Notes under the pieces: generated by a model
The model's database searches: none
The model's input: only the letters and a program-made list of their open reading frames with translations
What the model was told of the DNA's origin: nothing
Position numbers and translations under genes: made by a program
Part shown: positions 40,272 to 50,116 of the stretch, in pieces
How positions within the stretch are numbered: the stretch's first letter is position 1
Layout of the letters: each line of letters starts with the position of its first letter
DNA from: an uncultured bacterium
GTDB lineage: Bacteria; Bacillota; Clostridia; TANB77; CAG-508
NCBI GenBank assembly: GCA_905215935.1
Contig: CAJMRY010000006.1
Location: 1 to 64,000 of the forward strand
Length of the DNA stretch: 64,000 bases
Direction of reading: 5' to 3'

Positions 40272-41396
40272 ATGAAAAAAGAATCAAAAAAAGCACTAGC
40301 AATAGATAGTAAAGAATTAGTAATTGCTATGGATGAATTAGAAAAAGAGAAAGGTATAAAAAAAGATGTTTTATTAGAATCTATAGAAGCAGCATTAGTA
40401 ACAGCATATAAAAGAAATTTTGATGCAAATATAGATAATGTAAAAGTAACTATGGATGGTGAAACAGGAGAAATCCATTTATATGCTCAAAAAGATGTAG
40501 TAGAAGAAGTAGAAAATGATAAATTACAAATTAGTTTAGAAGATGCAAAAAAAATAAGTAAAAGTTTTGAAATAGGTGATGTAGTAGATATAGAACTAGT
40601 ACCAAAGAACTTTGGTAGAATAGCAGCACAAACAGCAAAACAAGTAATTATTCAAAAAATAAGAGAAGTATCTAGAGATGTGTTATTCACAGAATTTAGT
40701 GATAGAAAAGGTGAAATTGTTTCTGGAATAATTCAAAAAGCTGATGGTGGAATTGTAGTAATAGACTTAGGAAAATTAGAAGGTGTTATGCCATTAAAAG
40801 AACAAATATCTACAGAAAATTATAAAGTAAATGATAAAATAAGAGCATATGTTTTAGACGTAGAAAGAGGAGCTAAAGGTGCTCCACAAGTTATAATTTC
40901 AAGAGCTCATGCAGATTTTGTAAGGAAACTATTTGAACTTGAAATACCAGAAATTTATGAAGGTGTTATAGAAATTAAAAGTATTTCACGTGATGCAGGA
41001 AACAGAACTAAGCTTGCAGTATATTCACCAAATGAAAATATAGATCCAGTTGGTTCTTGTGTAGGTCAAAAAGGAATTCGTATACAAAATATAATTAATG
41101 AATTAAATGGAGAAAAAATAGATGTTATAGAATGGAATGAAGATCCATCTATTTATATATCAGCAGCATTATTACCAGCACAAGTATTAGCAGTAGATAT
41201 AAAAGAAGAAGAAAAATTTGCACAAGTAATTGTTCCAGATGATCAATTATCATTAGCAATAGGAAAATCTGGTCAAAATGCAAGACTTGCAGCTAAATTA
41301 ACTAATTGGAAAATTGATATAAAAAGTGAATCTCAATTTAGAAAAATGATTGAAGAAATGCAAAATGAACAAGATTCAGAAGATAGTGAAAATTAA
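40272..41396 (+). CDS. nusA: transcription factor NusA
   Basis: 374 aa. N-terminal RNA polymerase-binding domain (ELEKEKGIKKDVLLESIEAA), S1 domain (about 135-200), KH1 and KH2 (VGSCVGQKGIRIQNIINEL, LAIGKSGQNARLAAKLT). It controls pausing, termination and antitermination. ATG 40272 is preferred because AAAGGA lies directly against the earlier ATG 40260. No in-frame CGG occurs in the gene. Confidence 0.93.
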   Translation: MKKESKKALAIDSKELVIAMDELEKEKGIKKDVLLESIEAALVTAYKRNFDANIDNVKVTMDGETGEIHLYAQKDVVEEVENDKLQISLEDAKKISKSFEIGDVVDIELVPKNFGRIAAQTAKQVIIQKIREVSRDVLFTEFSDRKGEIVSGIIQKADGGIVVIDLGKLEGVMPLKEQISTENYKVNDKIRAYVLDVERGAKGAPQVIISRAHADFVRKLFELEIPEIYEGVIEIKSISRDAGNRTKLAVYSPNENIDPVGSCVGQKGIRIQNIINELNGEKIDVIEWNEDPSIYISAALLPAQVLAVDIKEEEKFAQVIVPDDQLSLAIGKSGQNARLAAKLTNWKIDIKSESQFRKMIEEMQNEQDSEDSEN

Positions 41397-41471
41397 AACA
41401 TTATTAATAGTTAATAAAAAACATGTAAATAAAGAAAATGTAATACAATAGAAGTAAAGGAGTGAACTATT

Positions 41472-41732
41472 TTGAAAAGTTTACCACAAAGAAGTTGTAT
41501 AGGTTGTAATATAAAAAAAGATAAAAAAGATCTTATAAGAATAGTAAAAGACAAAGATGGAAATATAAGTATAGATAAAACAGGAAAAGCAAATGGCAGA
41601 GGGGCATATATTTGTGATAATATAGAATGTCTAGAAAAAGCCATAAAAAGTAAAAGACTAGAAAGAACTTTTGAAAAAAGTATCGATAGCGAAATCTATG
41701 AAAATTTAAGAGGTGTAATTATTGATAAATAA
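41472..41732 (+). CDS. ylxR: YlxR family RNA-binding protein (RnpM)
   Basis: 86 aa with the YlxR signature RSCIGCNIKKDKKDLIRIV and GRGAYICDN. From memory, the family includes RnpM, which modulates RNase P. TTG start after AAAGGAGTGAACTATT. It overlaps the start of ylxQ by 11 bases, fixing it in the nusA operon. Confidence 0.9.
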   Translation: MKSLPQRSCIGCNIKKDKKDLIRIVKDKDGNISIDKTGKANGRGAYICDNIECLEKAIKSKRLERTFEKSIDSEIYENLRGVIIDK

Positions 41733-42046
41733 GGATAAGATATTTGGTCTGTTAGGACTTTGTGCAAGAGCAGGAAAAGTTACTTTTGGAACAGATGCAT
41801 GTATAGAATATGTAAATAAAAACAAAATAAAGCTACTTCTACTTGGAGAAGATGCATCTGATAGAACAAAATTAAAATTTAATGAAATTGCCAAAAAAAT
41901 GCAAATACCTATATATGAGATGGGAACAATAGATGAAATTAGTAAGTCAATTGGTAAGAAAAATAAGGCTATTATAGGAATAACAGATATAAACTTTTCA
42001 AAAGAGATAATAAAAAGAATTAATCGGGGGTGATGTTATTGGGTAA
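41722..42046 (+). CDS. ylxQ: L7Ae-like ribosomal RNA-binding protein YlxQ, possible +1 shift at CGG 42025
   Basis: 107 aa L7Ae/L30e-fold protein: LLGLCARAGKVTFGTDACIEY at the start and LLLLGEDASDRT in the middle. TTG 41722 follows AGAGGTG. The in-frame reading ends INRG at 42033; skipping C42025 gives INGGDVIG and a stop at 42046, overlapping infB. The shifted ending looks closer to clostridial homologues as I remember them, and it fits the CGG pattern of the window, but both endings are possible because this tail is not well conserved. Confidence 0.75.
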
Positions 42047-45000
42047 AGTTAAAATACACGAAATAGCAAAGAAGTTGGGAGTTGCTAGTAAAGAAGTAAT
42101 TACTATGGCAAATAATATAGGAATTAATGTAACTAGTCATTTAAGTTCTGTAGAAGAAGAACAAGAAAAAAAGATTTTACAACAATTTAATAAAAATACT
42201 CAAAATCCAAAACAGGAAAAAGAGAAAGAGAAACCTAAGCAAGATAAGGTTAAAGAAGATAAAAAAACGGAAACACCAGTTATTATAAGAAGAGAAGTAA
42301 TAATTAACGATAGTGAAGAGCAAAAAGAAAAAGAAAGAAAAAAACAAGAACAAAAACAGAAAGAAGTAGGTTTTGTAGAGAGAAATAATACAAACTACAA
42401 TATTGTGTATAGAAATAAACCACAAAAACCACTTACAGTAAACGAATTGTTTGGATTAAAAGATAATAAAAAAGAAGAACAAAAGAAAGAAGAGCCTAAA
42501 AAAGAAGTTATTAAGAGCGAAGAGCCAAAAACTCAAGAAATAAAAAAAGAAAATGAAAGTATTCAAAAAGAAGATTCAAATAACGAAATAAAAAATGAGA
42601 TTGGAGTTAAAACAGAGAGTAAAGTTATGGTAGAAGAAAAAGTGCAAAAAGAAGCGGTTAATACAAAAGTAAGCAAAGATAATAATTTTGGAAGAAACAA
42701 TAATAATCAATCGAATAATAATTTTAATAGGAATAATGATTATAGACAAGGCAATAATAATTATAGAAACAATAGAAATGATAATCAAAATAGATTTAAT
42801 AACAGAAACAATAATGACGGTCAAAATAGATATAACAATAGAAATAATGTAGATGGTCAAAATAGATTTCAAAATAATAGAAATAATAGTGATGGTCAAA
42901 ATAGATTTCAAAATAGAAACAACAGTGGACAAAGATTTAATAACAATAATCAAAGATATGGTAATAATAATTTTAATAGAAATGAAAGAAAACCACTTGA
43001 TGAAAAAGGTATAGATAAAAATATTAAAAATATAATGTCTACAGAGATTGTTGAAAAAGAAAATCAAAGAGACTATAGTACTAAATCTATTGACAAAGAA
43101 AAATTAAATAACAAATATGATGATAAAGCTAAAAAGAATAATAAATCTAGAAAAACAGGTAGATTCGATGAGATAGATGGTGGAAAGTTAAAAGACTTAA
43201 AACAAGTAGATAAATTATCACATATGTTTGATGAACAAGATGGTGGAATGCTTGATTACTACGATTTAACAACTGCAAGAGGAAAGAGAAATAAAAAGAA
43301 AGTAGCAAAAAATAGTGAAGAAAGAACAAAACAAAAAATATTCCAATTAACAGAAATAACTATACCAGAATCTATTACAGTAAAAGATTTAGCTCTAGAG
43401 TTAAAGAAAACAAGTGCAGAAGTTATTAAAAAGTTATTTGGATATGGAATAATGGCAACAATAAATAATGTTATAGACTTTGATACAGCATTCTTAGTTG
43501 CAAGTGAATTTGGTGTTAATGCTAGCAAAAAAGAAGAAGTAAAAGAAGAAGATATATTATTTGATGATTCTGAAGATTTAGAAAATGAATTAGAAACTAG
43601 ACCTCCTGTTGTTGTTGTAATGGGACACGTAGATCATGGTAAAACATCACTTTTAGATGCTGTTAGAAGTACAAATGTTATTGAAGGAGAAGCAGGCCGG
43701 AATTACACAACATATTGGTGCATATAAAGTAAATATAAATGGAAGAGAAATAACATTCTTAGATACTCCAGGACATGAAGCTTTTACTGCTATGCGTGCA
43801 AGAGGAGCTCAAATAACAGATATCGCAATACTTGTTGTAGCTGCAGATGATGGTGTTATGCCACAAACAATAGAAGCAATTAACCATGCAAAAGCTGCAG
43901 AAATTCCAATTATAGTAGCTGTTAATAAAATAGATTTACCAGGTGCTAATGTTGATAAAATTAAACAAGAATTAATGCAATATGAACTTGTTCCAGAAGA
44001 ATGGGGTGGAGATACTATATTTGTTCCTATTTCTGCTAAAAAGAAGATTAATATAGAAAACTTATTAGAGATGGTTTTACTTGTTGCAGATATGAAAGAA
44101 TTAAAAGCAAATCCACATAAACAATCTAAAGGTGTTGTAATTGAAGCAAGACTAGATAAAGCTAAAGGACCAATTGCTTCTATGCTTGTACAACGTGGTA
44201 CTTTAGATGTAGGAGATACGATAGTAGTTGGAACTTCTATTGGTAGAATTCGTGCTATGAAAAATGATAAAGGACAAATGGTTAAAAAAGCAGGTCCTTC
44301 TACACCAGTAGAAATTATGGGATTAACAGAAGTTCCAAGAGCTGGAGATACTTTCTATGAAGTTAAAAATGAAAAAATGGCAAAACATTTAATAGAAAGA
44401 AGAAGACGTCAAGAAAGAGAAAAGAATTTAGCTTTAGACAATAAAGTAACATTAAATAATCTATTTGAAAAAATGGAAAATGAAAATCTAAAACAATTAA
44501 ACTTAATAGTAAAAGCTGATGTTCAAGGTACAGCTCAAGCAGTAAAACAATCATTAGAGAAAATATCTAATGAAGAAGTTAAAGTAAAAGTAATTCATGC
44601 AGTAGCAGGAGCTGTTACAGAATCTGATGTTCAACTTGCAAAAGCAGCAAAAGCAATTATAATTGCTTTCAATGTAAGACCAGTTGGAGCAGCAAAAGAA
44701 ATGGCAGACAAAGGTGAAGTTGAAATTAAACAATATTCTGTTATATACCAAGCAATAGAGGATGTAGAAGCTGCCATGAAAGGTATGCTTGATCCAATTT
44801 TTGAAGAAAAAGTTATTGGAAATGCAGAGATTAGACAAACTTTCAAAGTATCTAATGTTGGAACAATAGCAGGATGTTATGTATTAGATGGTAAGGTTGA
44901 AAGAAATGCTGGTGTAAGAATTATTCGTGATAGTGTTGTAATTCATGAAGGTAAACTTGCATCATTAAAAAGATTTAAGGATGATGTTAAAGAAGTAGCA

Positions 45001-45096
45001 AAAAGCTATGAATGTGGTGTTCAAATAGAAAACTTCAATGATTTAAAAGAAGGCGACATTATAGAAGTTTTTGTTATGGAACAAGTTAAAAGATAG
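42039..45096 (+). CDS. infB: translation initiation factor IF-2, +1 shift at CGG 43698
   Basis: GTPase that places initiator tRNA on the 30S subunit; about 1018 aa after skipping C43698. N-terminal IF2N domain (VKIHEIAKKLGVASKEVI), a long low-complexity Asn/Lys/Glu linker with imperfect RNNxDGQNRF repeats (42690-42960), second IF2N, then the G domain: VVVMGHVDHGKTSLLD (G1), the shift site restoring Gly554 in EGEAGGITQHIGAYKV (switch I), DTPGHEAF (G3), NKIDLPG (G4). TTG 42039 gives the usual N-terminus; GGGGG precedes it. GTG 42030 is an alternative. The gene is essential, and the zero frame stops right after the site. Confidence 0.95.
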
Positions 45097-45118
45097 ATTT
45101 TAAGGGCTTGTAACAATT

Positions 45119-45176
45119 AGTGTGTAAATTAAAGAAATATTAATTGCTTATGACAAATTTTTAAAATTTACACACT
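45119..45176 (+). promoter_or_regulatory. long hairpin between infB and rbfA
   Basis: AGTGTGTAAATT (45119-45130) is the exact complement of AATTTACACACT (45165-45176), with a 34-base AT-rich loop and no T run. It may be an RNA processing or stability element rather than a terminator, since rbfA follows with AAAAGGAGGG. Confidence 0.5.
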
Positions 45177-45214
45177 ATGTAATACATGGTCAATTTTAAA
45201 AGGAGGGAAACAAA

Positions 45215-45574
45215 ATGGCAAAAAATGATACAAGACTTGGAAGAATTAATGAGGAATTAAGAAAAGAGATTAGTCATATTATTAGTTTTGAATTAAAAGA
45301 TCCAAATTTAACAGGACTTATTAGTGTAACTAAAGCCAAAATAACTCCTGATTTAAAATATGCTAAAGTATATGTTAGCATATTAAATGCCAAAAGTGAA
45401 GAAAAAACAATGAAGGCATTACAAGATTCAGCAGGTTTTATCCGTACTCAGGTTGCTAAAACTATTAATTTAAGAATTACTCCACAAATTATATTTGAAA
45501 AGGATGATTCTATGGAATATGGTGCAAAAATTGAATCAATTTTAAAAGAAATAAAACCAAAGGAAGAAAAATAA
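45215..45574 (+). CDS. rbfA: ribosome-binding factor A
   Basis: 119 aa. RLGRINEELRKEISHIIS at the start, PNLTGLISVTKAKITPDLKYAKVYVS in the middle and RITPQIIFEKDDSMEYGAKI near the end: a KH-like factor for 16S rRNA maturation. RBS AAAAGGAGGGAAACAAA. No CGG codon in frame. Confidence 0.95.
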   Translation: MAKNDTRLGRINEELRKEISHIISFELKDPNLTGLISVTKAKITPDLKYAKVYVSILNAKSEEKTMKALQDSAGFIRTQVAKTINLRITPQIIFEKDDSMEYGAKIESILKEIKPKEEK

Positions 45575-45597
45575 AGATAATAAAAAGGAGAGTTTTA

Positions 45598-46552
45598 ATG
45601 ACTTTAGATAATATTTTAGAAGAGATTAATAAAGCAAACTCTATTGTTATATTAACACACGAAAATCCCGATGGTGATGCTATGGGAAGTAGTTTAGCTT
45701 TATATAATGCATTAAAAACATATGGAAAGAATCCAGATATAGTTATACCTGAATATTCAAGAACATTTGAATTTTTACCAGGTACTGAATTTATAAAAAA
45801 ACAAGGCCAAATGGAAAAATATGATTTAGCAATTGCACTGGATTGTGCTACAATAAAAATGCTAAATGGTTTTGCTAAATATTTTGAAAATGCAAAAACA
45901 AAAATATCAATAGACCATCATGGAACAAATACAATGTTTGCAGATTTGAACTTTGTAAATCCAGATAGTCCAGCATGTGCACAGATTTTAATTGTAATAT
46001 TAAATTATTTTGGTATAGAAATAACAAAAGAAATTGGTACATGTATTTTAACTGGAATTATAACAGATACAGGTGGATTTAAATATTCAGGAGTAACAGC
46101 TGAAACATTTGAATTTGTTGCATGGCTTTTAAATAAAGGTGTAAATGTTTCTAGTGTATATAGAAAAGTTTTACAAACAAGAACAAAATCTAACTTTGAA
46201 TTAAATAGAATAGCATCAGATAGATTGGAATTTTTTGAAAATGGTAAAATTGCATTTACATATATAACTAAGGCAGATGAAGATTTAGTAAATTCTGAAA
46301 CAGGAGATCATGAAGGAATTGTTGATATAGGAAGAGATATAGAAGGAGTAGAAGTTTCTATATTTGTTCGTGAAGTACCAAGTAAAGGTTTAAAGATATC
46401 ACTTCGTTCAAATGAATATATTAATGTTTCAGATATTGCATTACTATTTGGTGGCGGTGGTCACCCAAGAGCTGCTGGCTGTAATATGCGGAGGTTCTAT
46501 AGAGCAGGCTAGAGATAAAATTATTAATGAAGTTAAAGTGTTTTTGAAATAG
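45598..46552 (+). CDS. nrnA: DHH phosphoesterase NrnA (nanoRNase/pAp phosphatase), +1 shift at CGG 46489
   Basis: Degrades very short RNAs and 3'-phosphoadenosine 5'-phosphate; 317 aa after skipping C46489. DHH domain with HENPDGDAMGSSLALYNAL, DCA, and SIDHHGTN (the DHH motif near residue 105); DHHA1 domain with LLFGGGGHPRAAGCN. The site follows within three residues: GCNMGGSIEQARDKIINEV (Gly298). The in-frame reading would end after nine more codons. RBS AAAAGGAGAGTTTT. Confidence 0.93.
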
Positions 46553-46690
46553 AATATTATTTATTCTGACCGAAAATGGAGCTTTTACTAAAATGAAAGC
46601 TCTATTTTCTATTATAGAATTACAATTTATATAAATGATCTGATTGAAATAATGTGGTATAAATTTCTAAAAAAGGAGAAATATCTATTT

Positions 46691-47570
46691 ATGGATGGAA
46701 TTATAGTAATTAATAAACCAAAAGGAATAACATCACATGATGTAGTATATAAAGTAAAAAAAATATTTAATGAAAAAGTAGGACATACTGGTACTTTAGA
46801 TCCCAATGCAACAGGAGTACTTCCTTTATTAATAGGAGAAGGAACTAAATTATCTAAATATTTAATAGAACATGATAAAATATATAAAGTACGATTAACT
46901 TTAGGTAAAAAGACTGATACAGCAGATGTTGAAGGTAATGTAGTTGAAGAAAAAGAAGTATATAAAGAATTATTAACTAATGAAAATGTTCGGTAATGTC
47001 TTAAGGTCTTTTCTAGGGAAAAGCAAGCAACTTCCACCAATGTATTCTGCTATTAAAGTTAATGGAAAAAAACTTTATGAATATGCAAGAAAGGGACAAA
47101 GTGTAGAAATTAAGCCAAGAGAAATCGAAATATTTGATATTAATTTAATTAATATTGATATAGATAATACTCATATAGATTTTAAAGTACATTGTTCTAA
47201 AGGTACATATATTAGAAGCTTATGTGAAGAAATAGCTCAAAAGTTAGAAACAATAGGATATATGGAGGAACTTAAGCGACTAAAAGTAGGTGATTTTCAT
47301 ATAAATGATTCTATAACTGTTGAGGAGTTAGAGAGAAATAAAGAAGATACTGAATTTTTAAATAAGCATTTTATTACTTTTGAAAAACATTTTGAAAATA
47401 ATGATGAGATTATATTAGATGATAGGAAATTATTTTTATTTTTAAATGGTGTTAATTTATCCATGAATTATTTAGTAGATGGAATTTATAAAATATATAA
47501 TAATAGTAATTTTATTGGAATAGGTACAGTAAAAAATAGTTTATTAAAAAGAGACATTATTTTAAAATAA
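46691..47570 (+). CDS. truB: tRNA pseudouridine55 synthase TruB, +1 shift at CGG 46991
   Basis: Makes pseudouridine 55 in the T loop of tRNAs. 292 aa after skipping C46991, normal length. INKPKGITSHDVV, then the catalytic GHTGTLDPNATGVLPLLIG with the Asp nucleophile, KIYKVRLTLGKKTDTADVEG, then the site (Gly101, ENVGNVLRSFLGK), PPMYSAIKVNGKKLYEYARK and CSKGTYIRSLCEEI. Without the skip it stops at TAA one codon after the site (CGG TAA). ATG 46691 gives the family start; AAAAGGAG precedes it. Confidence 0.94.
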
Positions 47571-47823
47571 TGTTTTGTACTATAGCATAATTTTTAATTT
47601 AAATCAAATAATAAAAATATGTGATAAAGATAGAGAAACTTAAAAAAACAAAGATTAATATAAAAAATAGATATATTAAATTAATATTTTAGAGAAAAAT
47701 ACTCTTGAAAATATAAATCTAATATGCTAATATATAGTTAATGAATAAGAAATGACAAATATAAAAAAACAAAGAGTAACTTTATAATAATTTTTTAGAA
47801 AATATTTAAATAGATTTTAATTT

Positions 47824-48011
47824 TCCCTGCATAGTACGTGTAGACTGAGATTTTAGAACCAACAAACATTAAACGGGAGTCTGGCTTTAGGTGTGGCGTG
47901 TATGCTTGCATTTATGTAAGAAACCCAGGAGCATTTAAGAAGGCACCCACCTGTGAAAGCAGGTCCTTAAAATTTCATTCACCTTGCGGCTAAAGCGGGG
48001 CTTTTTTTTTA
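47824..48011 (+). ncRNA. ssrS: 6S RNA candidate
   Basis: About 180 nt. The ends pair: CCCTGC (47825-47830) with GCGGGG (47995-48000), and TGAGATTTTAGAACC near 47855 with GGTCCTTAAAATTTCA near 47962. Between them lies a large unpaired middle and the segment AAGGCACCCACCTG that I recall as typical of clostridial 6S RNAs. CCTTGC/GCGGGG followed by nine T forms the terminator. 6S RNA binds the housekeeping RNA polymerase like an open promoter. The 240 bases from truB to its start hold nothing else recognised; 48012-48180 holds only the probable prmC promoter area. Confidence 0.72.
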
Positions 48012-48192
48012 TTTGTGAGTATGATAAAATGTAACTATTCTAATCAGATTATTAAATTTGTGAAAATAGTATATATGCGGTTACTATTTACAGCCTTTTA
48101 TATAGGAGATAATGTTAACGTATGCATTTTCAGAATATATTTTATGTAATAATAGAAAATAGTAAATAATAACTAGTTGAAGGAGAGAAAAA

Positions 48193-49083
48193 GTGCAAAT
48201 AAAAGAATTATTAAAAGAAGGTAAATTTAAATTAATTCAAAATGAAATAGATGATGCGAGTATTCAGAGCAAAATATTAATGCAATTTGTTTTAAAACAA
48301 TCTCAAAGTTTTATAATTGCATGTGGTGAAAAACAATTAGAAGAATATCAAGTTAGCGAATATAAAAGTTATATTGATAAAATTATAGAAGGCAAGCCAA
48401 TTCAATATATAACTAATAATCAAGAATTTATGAAACTTAATTTTTATGTGGACGAAAATGTATTAATTCCCCAGCCAGATACAGAAATATTAGTAGAAGA
48501 AGTTATTAATAATTGTAATCAAGATACAGATGAAGGAATTATTAAAGATAGTTCTAAAGAAATAATAAGTAAAATAGAAATATTAGATTTATGTACAGGG
48601 AGTGGAGCAATTGGAATTAGTTTAGCCAAATATATAAAAGAATGTAAAGTTACTTGTACAGATATTTGTATGAAGGCTTTGCAAATTGCTAAATTAAATG
48701 CAGAAAAGAATTTGGTACATAAAAATATGGAATTTATTTTATCTGATTTACTTGAAAATTTGCAAAAAAGAAAATTTGATATTATTGTTTCTAATCCTCC
48801 ATACATAAAAACAGAAGTTATTAATACATTAAAAAAGCCAGTTCAAAATGAACCTCATTTAGCATTAGATGGTGGAAAAGATGGATTAGATTTTTATAAA
48901 AAAATTATCAAAAATGCACCAGAGTATTTAAAGCCAAATGGAAAAATATATTTAGAAATAGGATATGATCAGAAAGAAGATGTTATTAGATTATTAGAAG
49001 ATGCAAATCAATATAAGAGTATAAAATGTATACAAGATTTAGCTGGAAATGATAGGGTTATTATTGCTAGAATGCGAGAATAG
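48193..49083 (+). CDS. prmC: peptide chain release factor glutamine methyltransferase PrmC
   Basis: 296 aa. Helical N-terminal domain; QYITNNQEFMKLNFYVDENVLIPQPDTEILVEE, SAM motif ILDLCTGSGAIGISLAKYI, and the catalytic VSNPPYIKT near residue 200. It methylates the GGQ glutamine of RF1 and RF2, tuning termination. GTG 48193 follows GAAGGAGAGAAAAA. No in-frame CGG. Confidence 0.93.
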   Translation: MQIKELLKEGKFKLIQNEIDDASIQSKILMQFVLKQSQSFIIACGEKQLEEYQVSEYKSYIDKIIEGKPIQYITNNQEFMKLNFYVDENVLIPQPDTEILVEEVINNCNQDTDEGIIKDSSKEIISKIEILDLCTGSGAIGISLAKYIKECKVTCTDICMKALQIAKLNAEKNLVHKNMEFILSDLLENLQKRKFDIIVSNPPYIKTEVINTLKKPVQNEPHLALDGGKDGLDFYKKIIKNAPEYLKPNGKIYLEIGYDQKEDVIRLLEDANQYKSIKCIQDLAGNDRVIIARMRE

Positions 49084-49140
49084 TAAAATAACAAAATAAG
49101 AAAAGTGAGTAACAGAATGGAGATTTTGAAAATGGCATAG

Positions 49141-49176
49141 ATATTGTCAAAATGCCCCGTCCCTAATGGCAAATTT
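49141..49176. repeat. diverged single arm of the REP-like repeat
   Basis: The reverse complement reads GCCATTAGGGACGGGGCATT followed by TTGACAAT, clearly related to the arm at 32493-32532 (GCCAAAAGGGACGGAGCATA). It sits alone between prmC and whiA. Confidence 0.6.
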
Positions 49177-49194
49177 AAAAAGAAGGTGAAATAA

Positions 49195-50116
49195 ATGTCT
49201 TTTTCTTCAAATGTAAAAGAAGAATTAAGTAAGCTTTCAACACTTAAGGATAAACAAAGTGTTAAAGCAGAGTTAATTGGTTATTTAATAACAAATAATA
49301 TAAATATAGATAAGAAAAATATTAGATTCTCGACAGAAAGTGAGTATAATATTAATCGTTTTAGTAAGTTACTTAGTAATTTAAATATTATGAATCATGA
49401 AATTGATATTCAGGGAAAGATATATACTATATCTTTAAAAAAAATAGATTTTGGGGAAATAGTAAATTTAGAAGATGAAAATCTAATTTTAAAAGATAAT
49501 ATATATGTAAATAAACAGTTGGAAGACGAAATATGCATAAAATCAATAGTGAGAGGTGCTTTTTTAGGAGGAGGATCTATTAATAATCCTGAAAACAAAT
49601 ATCATTTAGAGATGGCTTTTTCCTTAAAAGAAAATGCTGAATATATAGCAGATATTTTAAAAGGATATGAAATTGAATGTAAAATCTTAAATAAGAGCCA
49701 TTGTTATTCTTTATATAGTAAAGAGGGAGAAACAATATCTAATTTATTAGCTTTTATAGGTGCAAGCAGTTCTGTTTTGAAATTTGAGGAAATAAGAGTT
49801 GTAAGGGATATGAGAAATAATGTTAATAGAATAGTAAATTGTGAAACAGCTAATTTAAATAAAATAATTAATGCAAGTTTAAAACAAATTGAAGATATTA
49901 AATTAATAAAAGAGAAAAATAAGTTTAAGAATTTGTCAAAGAACTTGCAAGAAATAGCTAATCTCAGGTTAAAGAATCCAGAAGCATCATTAATAGAGCT
50001 TGGAAATATGTTAGAAGTTCCAGTTCGGGAAATCTGGTGTTAACCATAGATTAAAAACGATATCTGAAATTGCAGATGAAATTAGAAAAAATAAAGAAGA
50101 GGATAATAAAGTATAG
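49195..50116 (+). CDS. whiA: sporulation/division regulator WhiA, +1 shift at CGG 50026
   Basis: 306 aa after skipping C50026. LAGLIDADG-like N-terminal domain (VKEELSKLS, RGAFLGGGSINNPENKYHLEM) and a C-terminal helix-turn-helix DNA-binding domain. The shift (Gly278) lies inside that helix-turn-helix: LEVPVGKSGVNHRLKTISEI. Without it the recognition helix is lost. The stop at 50116 directly abuts the hemW ATG, which itself supports the shifted reading. RBS AGAAGGTGAAATAA. Confidence 0.94.

Noticed and set aside
42576..43067. Reverse-strand Ile-rich frame within infB and DNA repeats around 42690-42960.
   Set aside because: Both come from the Asn/Lys-rich linker of IF-2. The short repeats are low-complexity linker, not a CRISPR array: no regular spacers.
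726..50026. Ordinary pseudogenes or random indel errors as the cause of the broken genes.
   Set aside because: All breaks have the same form, phase and next codon, and hit essential single-copy genes that are otherwise perfect. Random errors would fall in all phases and sequence contexts. A systematic basecalling fault that adds C before some GGN remains possible and is the main control to run, but it would not be expected to respect the reading frame.
726..50026. Reassignment of CGG to a single other amino acid (as known for Trp or Gln in other bacteria).
   Set aside because: Reading CGG as any one residue leaves the frame broken; only skipping one base restores the proteins.
726..50026. 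Classical -1 slippage or RF2-type +1 shifting at stop codons.
   Set aside because: No slippery heptamers occur at the sites, the required direction is +1, the A-site triplet is CGG rather than a stop, and no shared upstream Shine-Dalgarno-like stimulator is seen.
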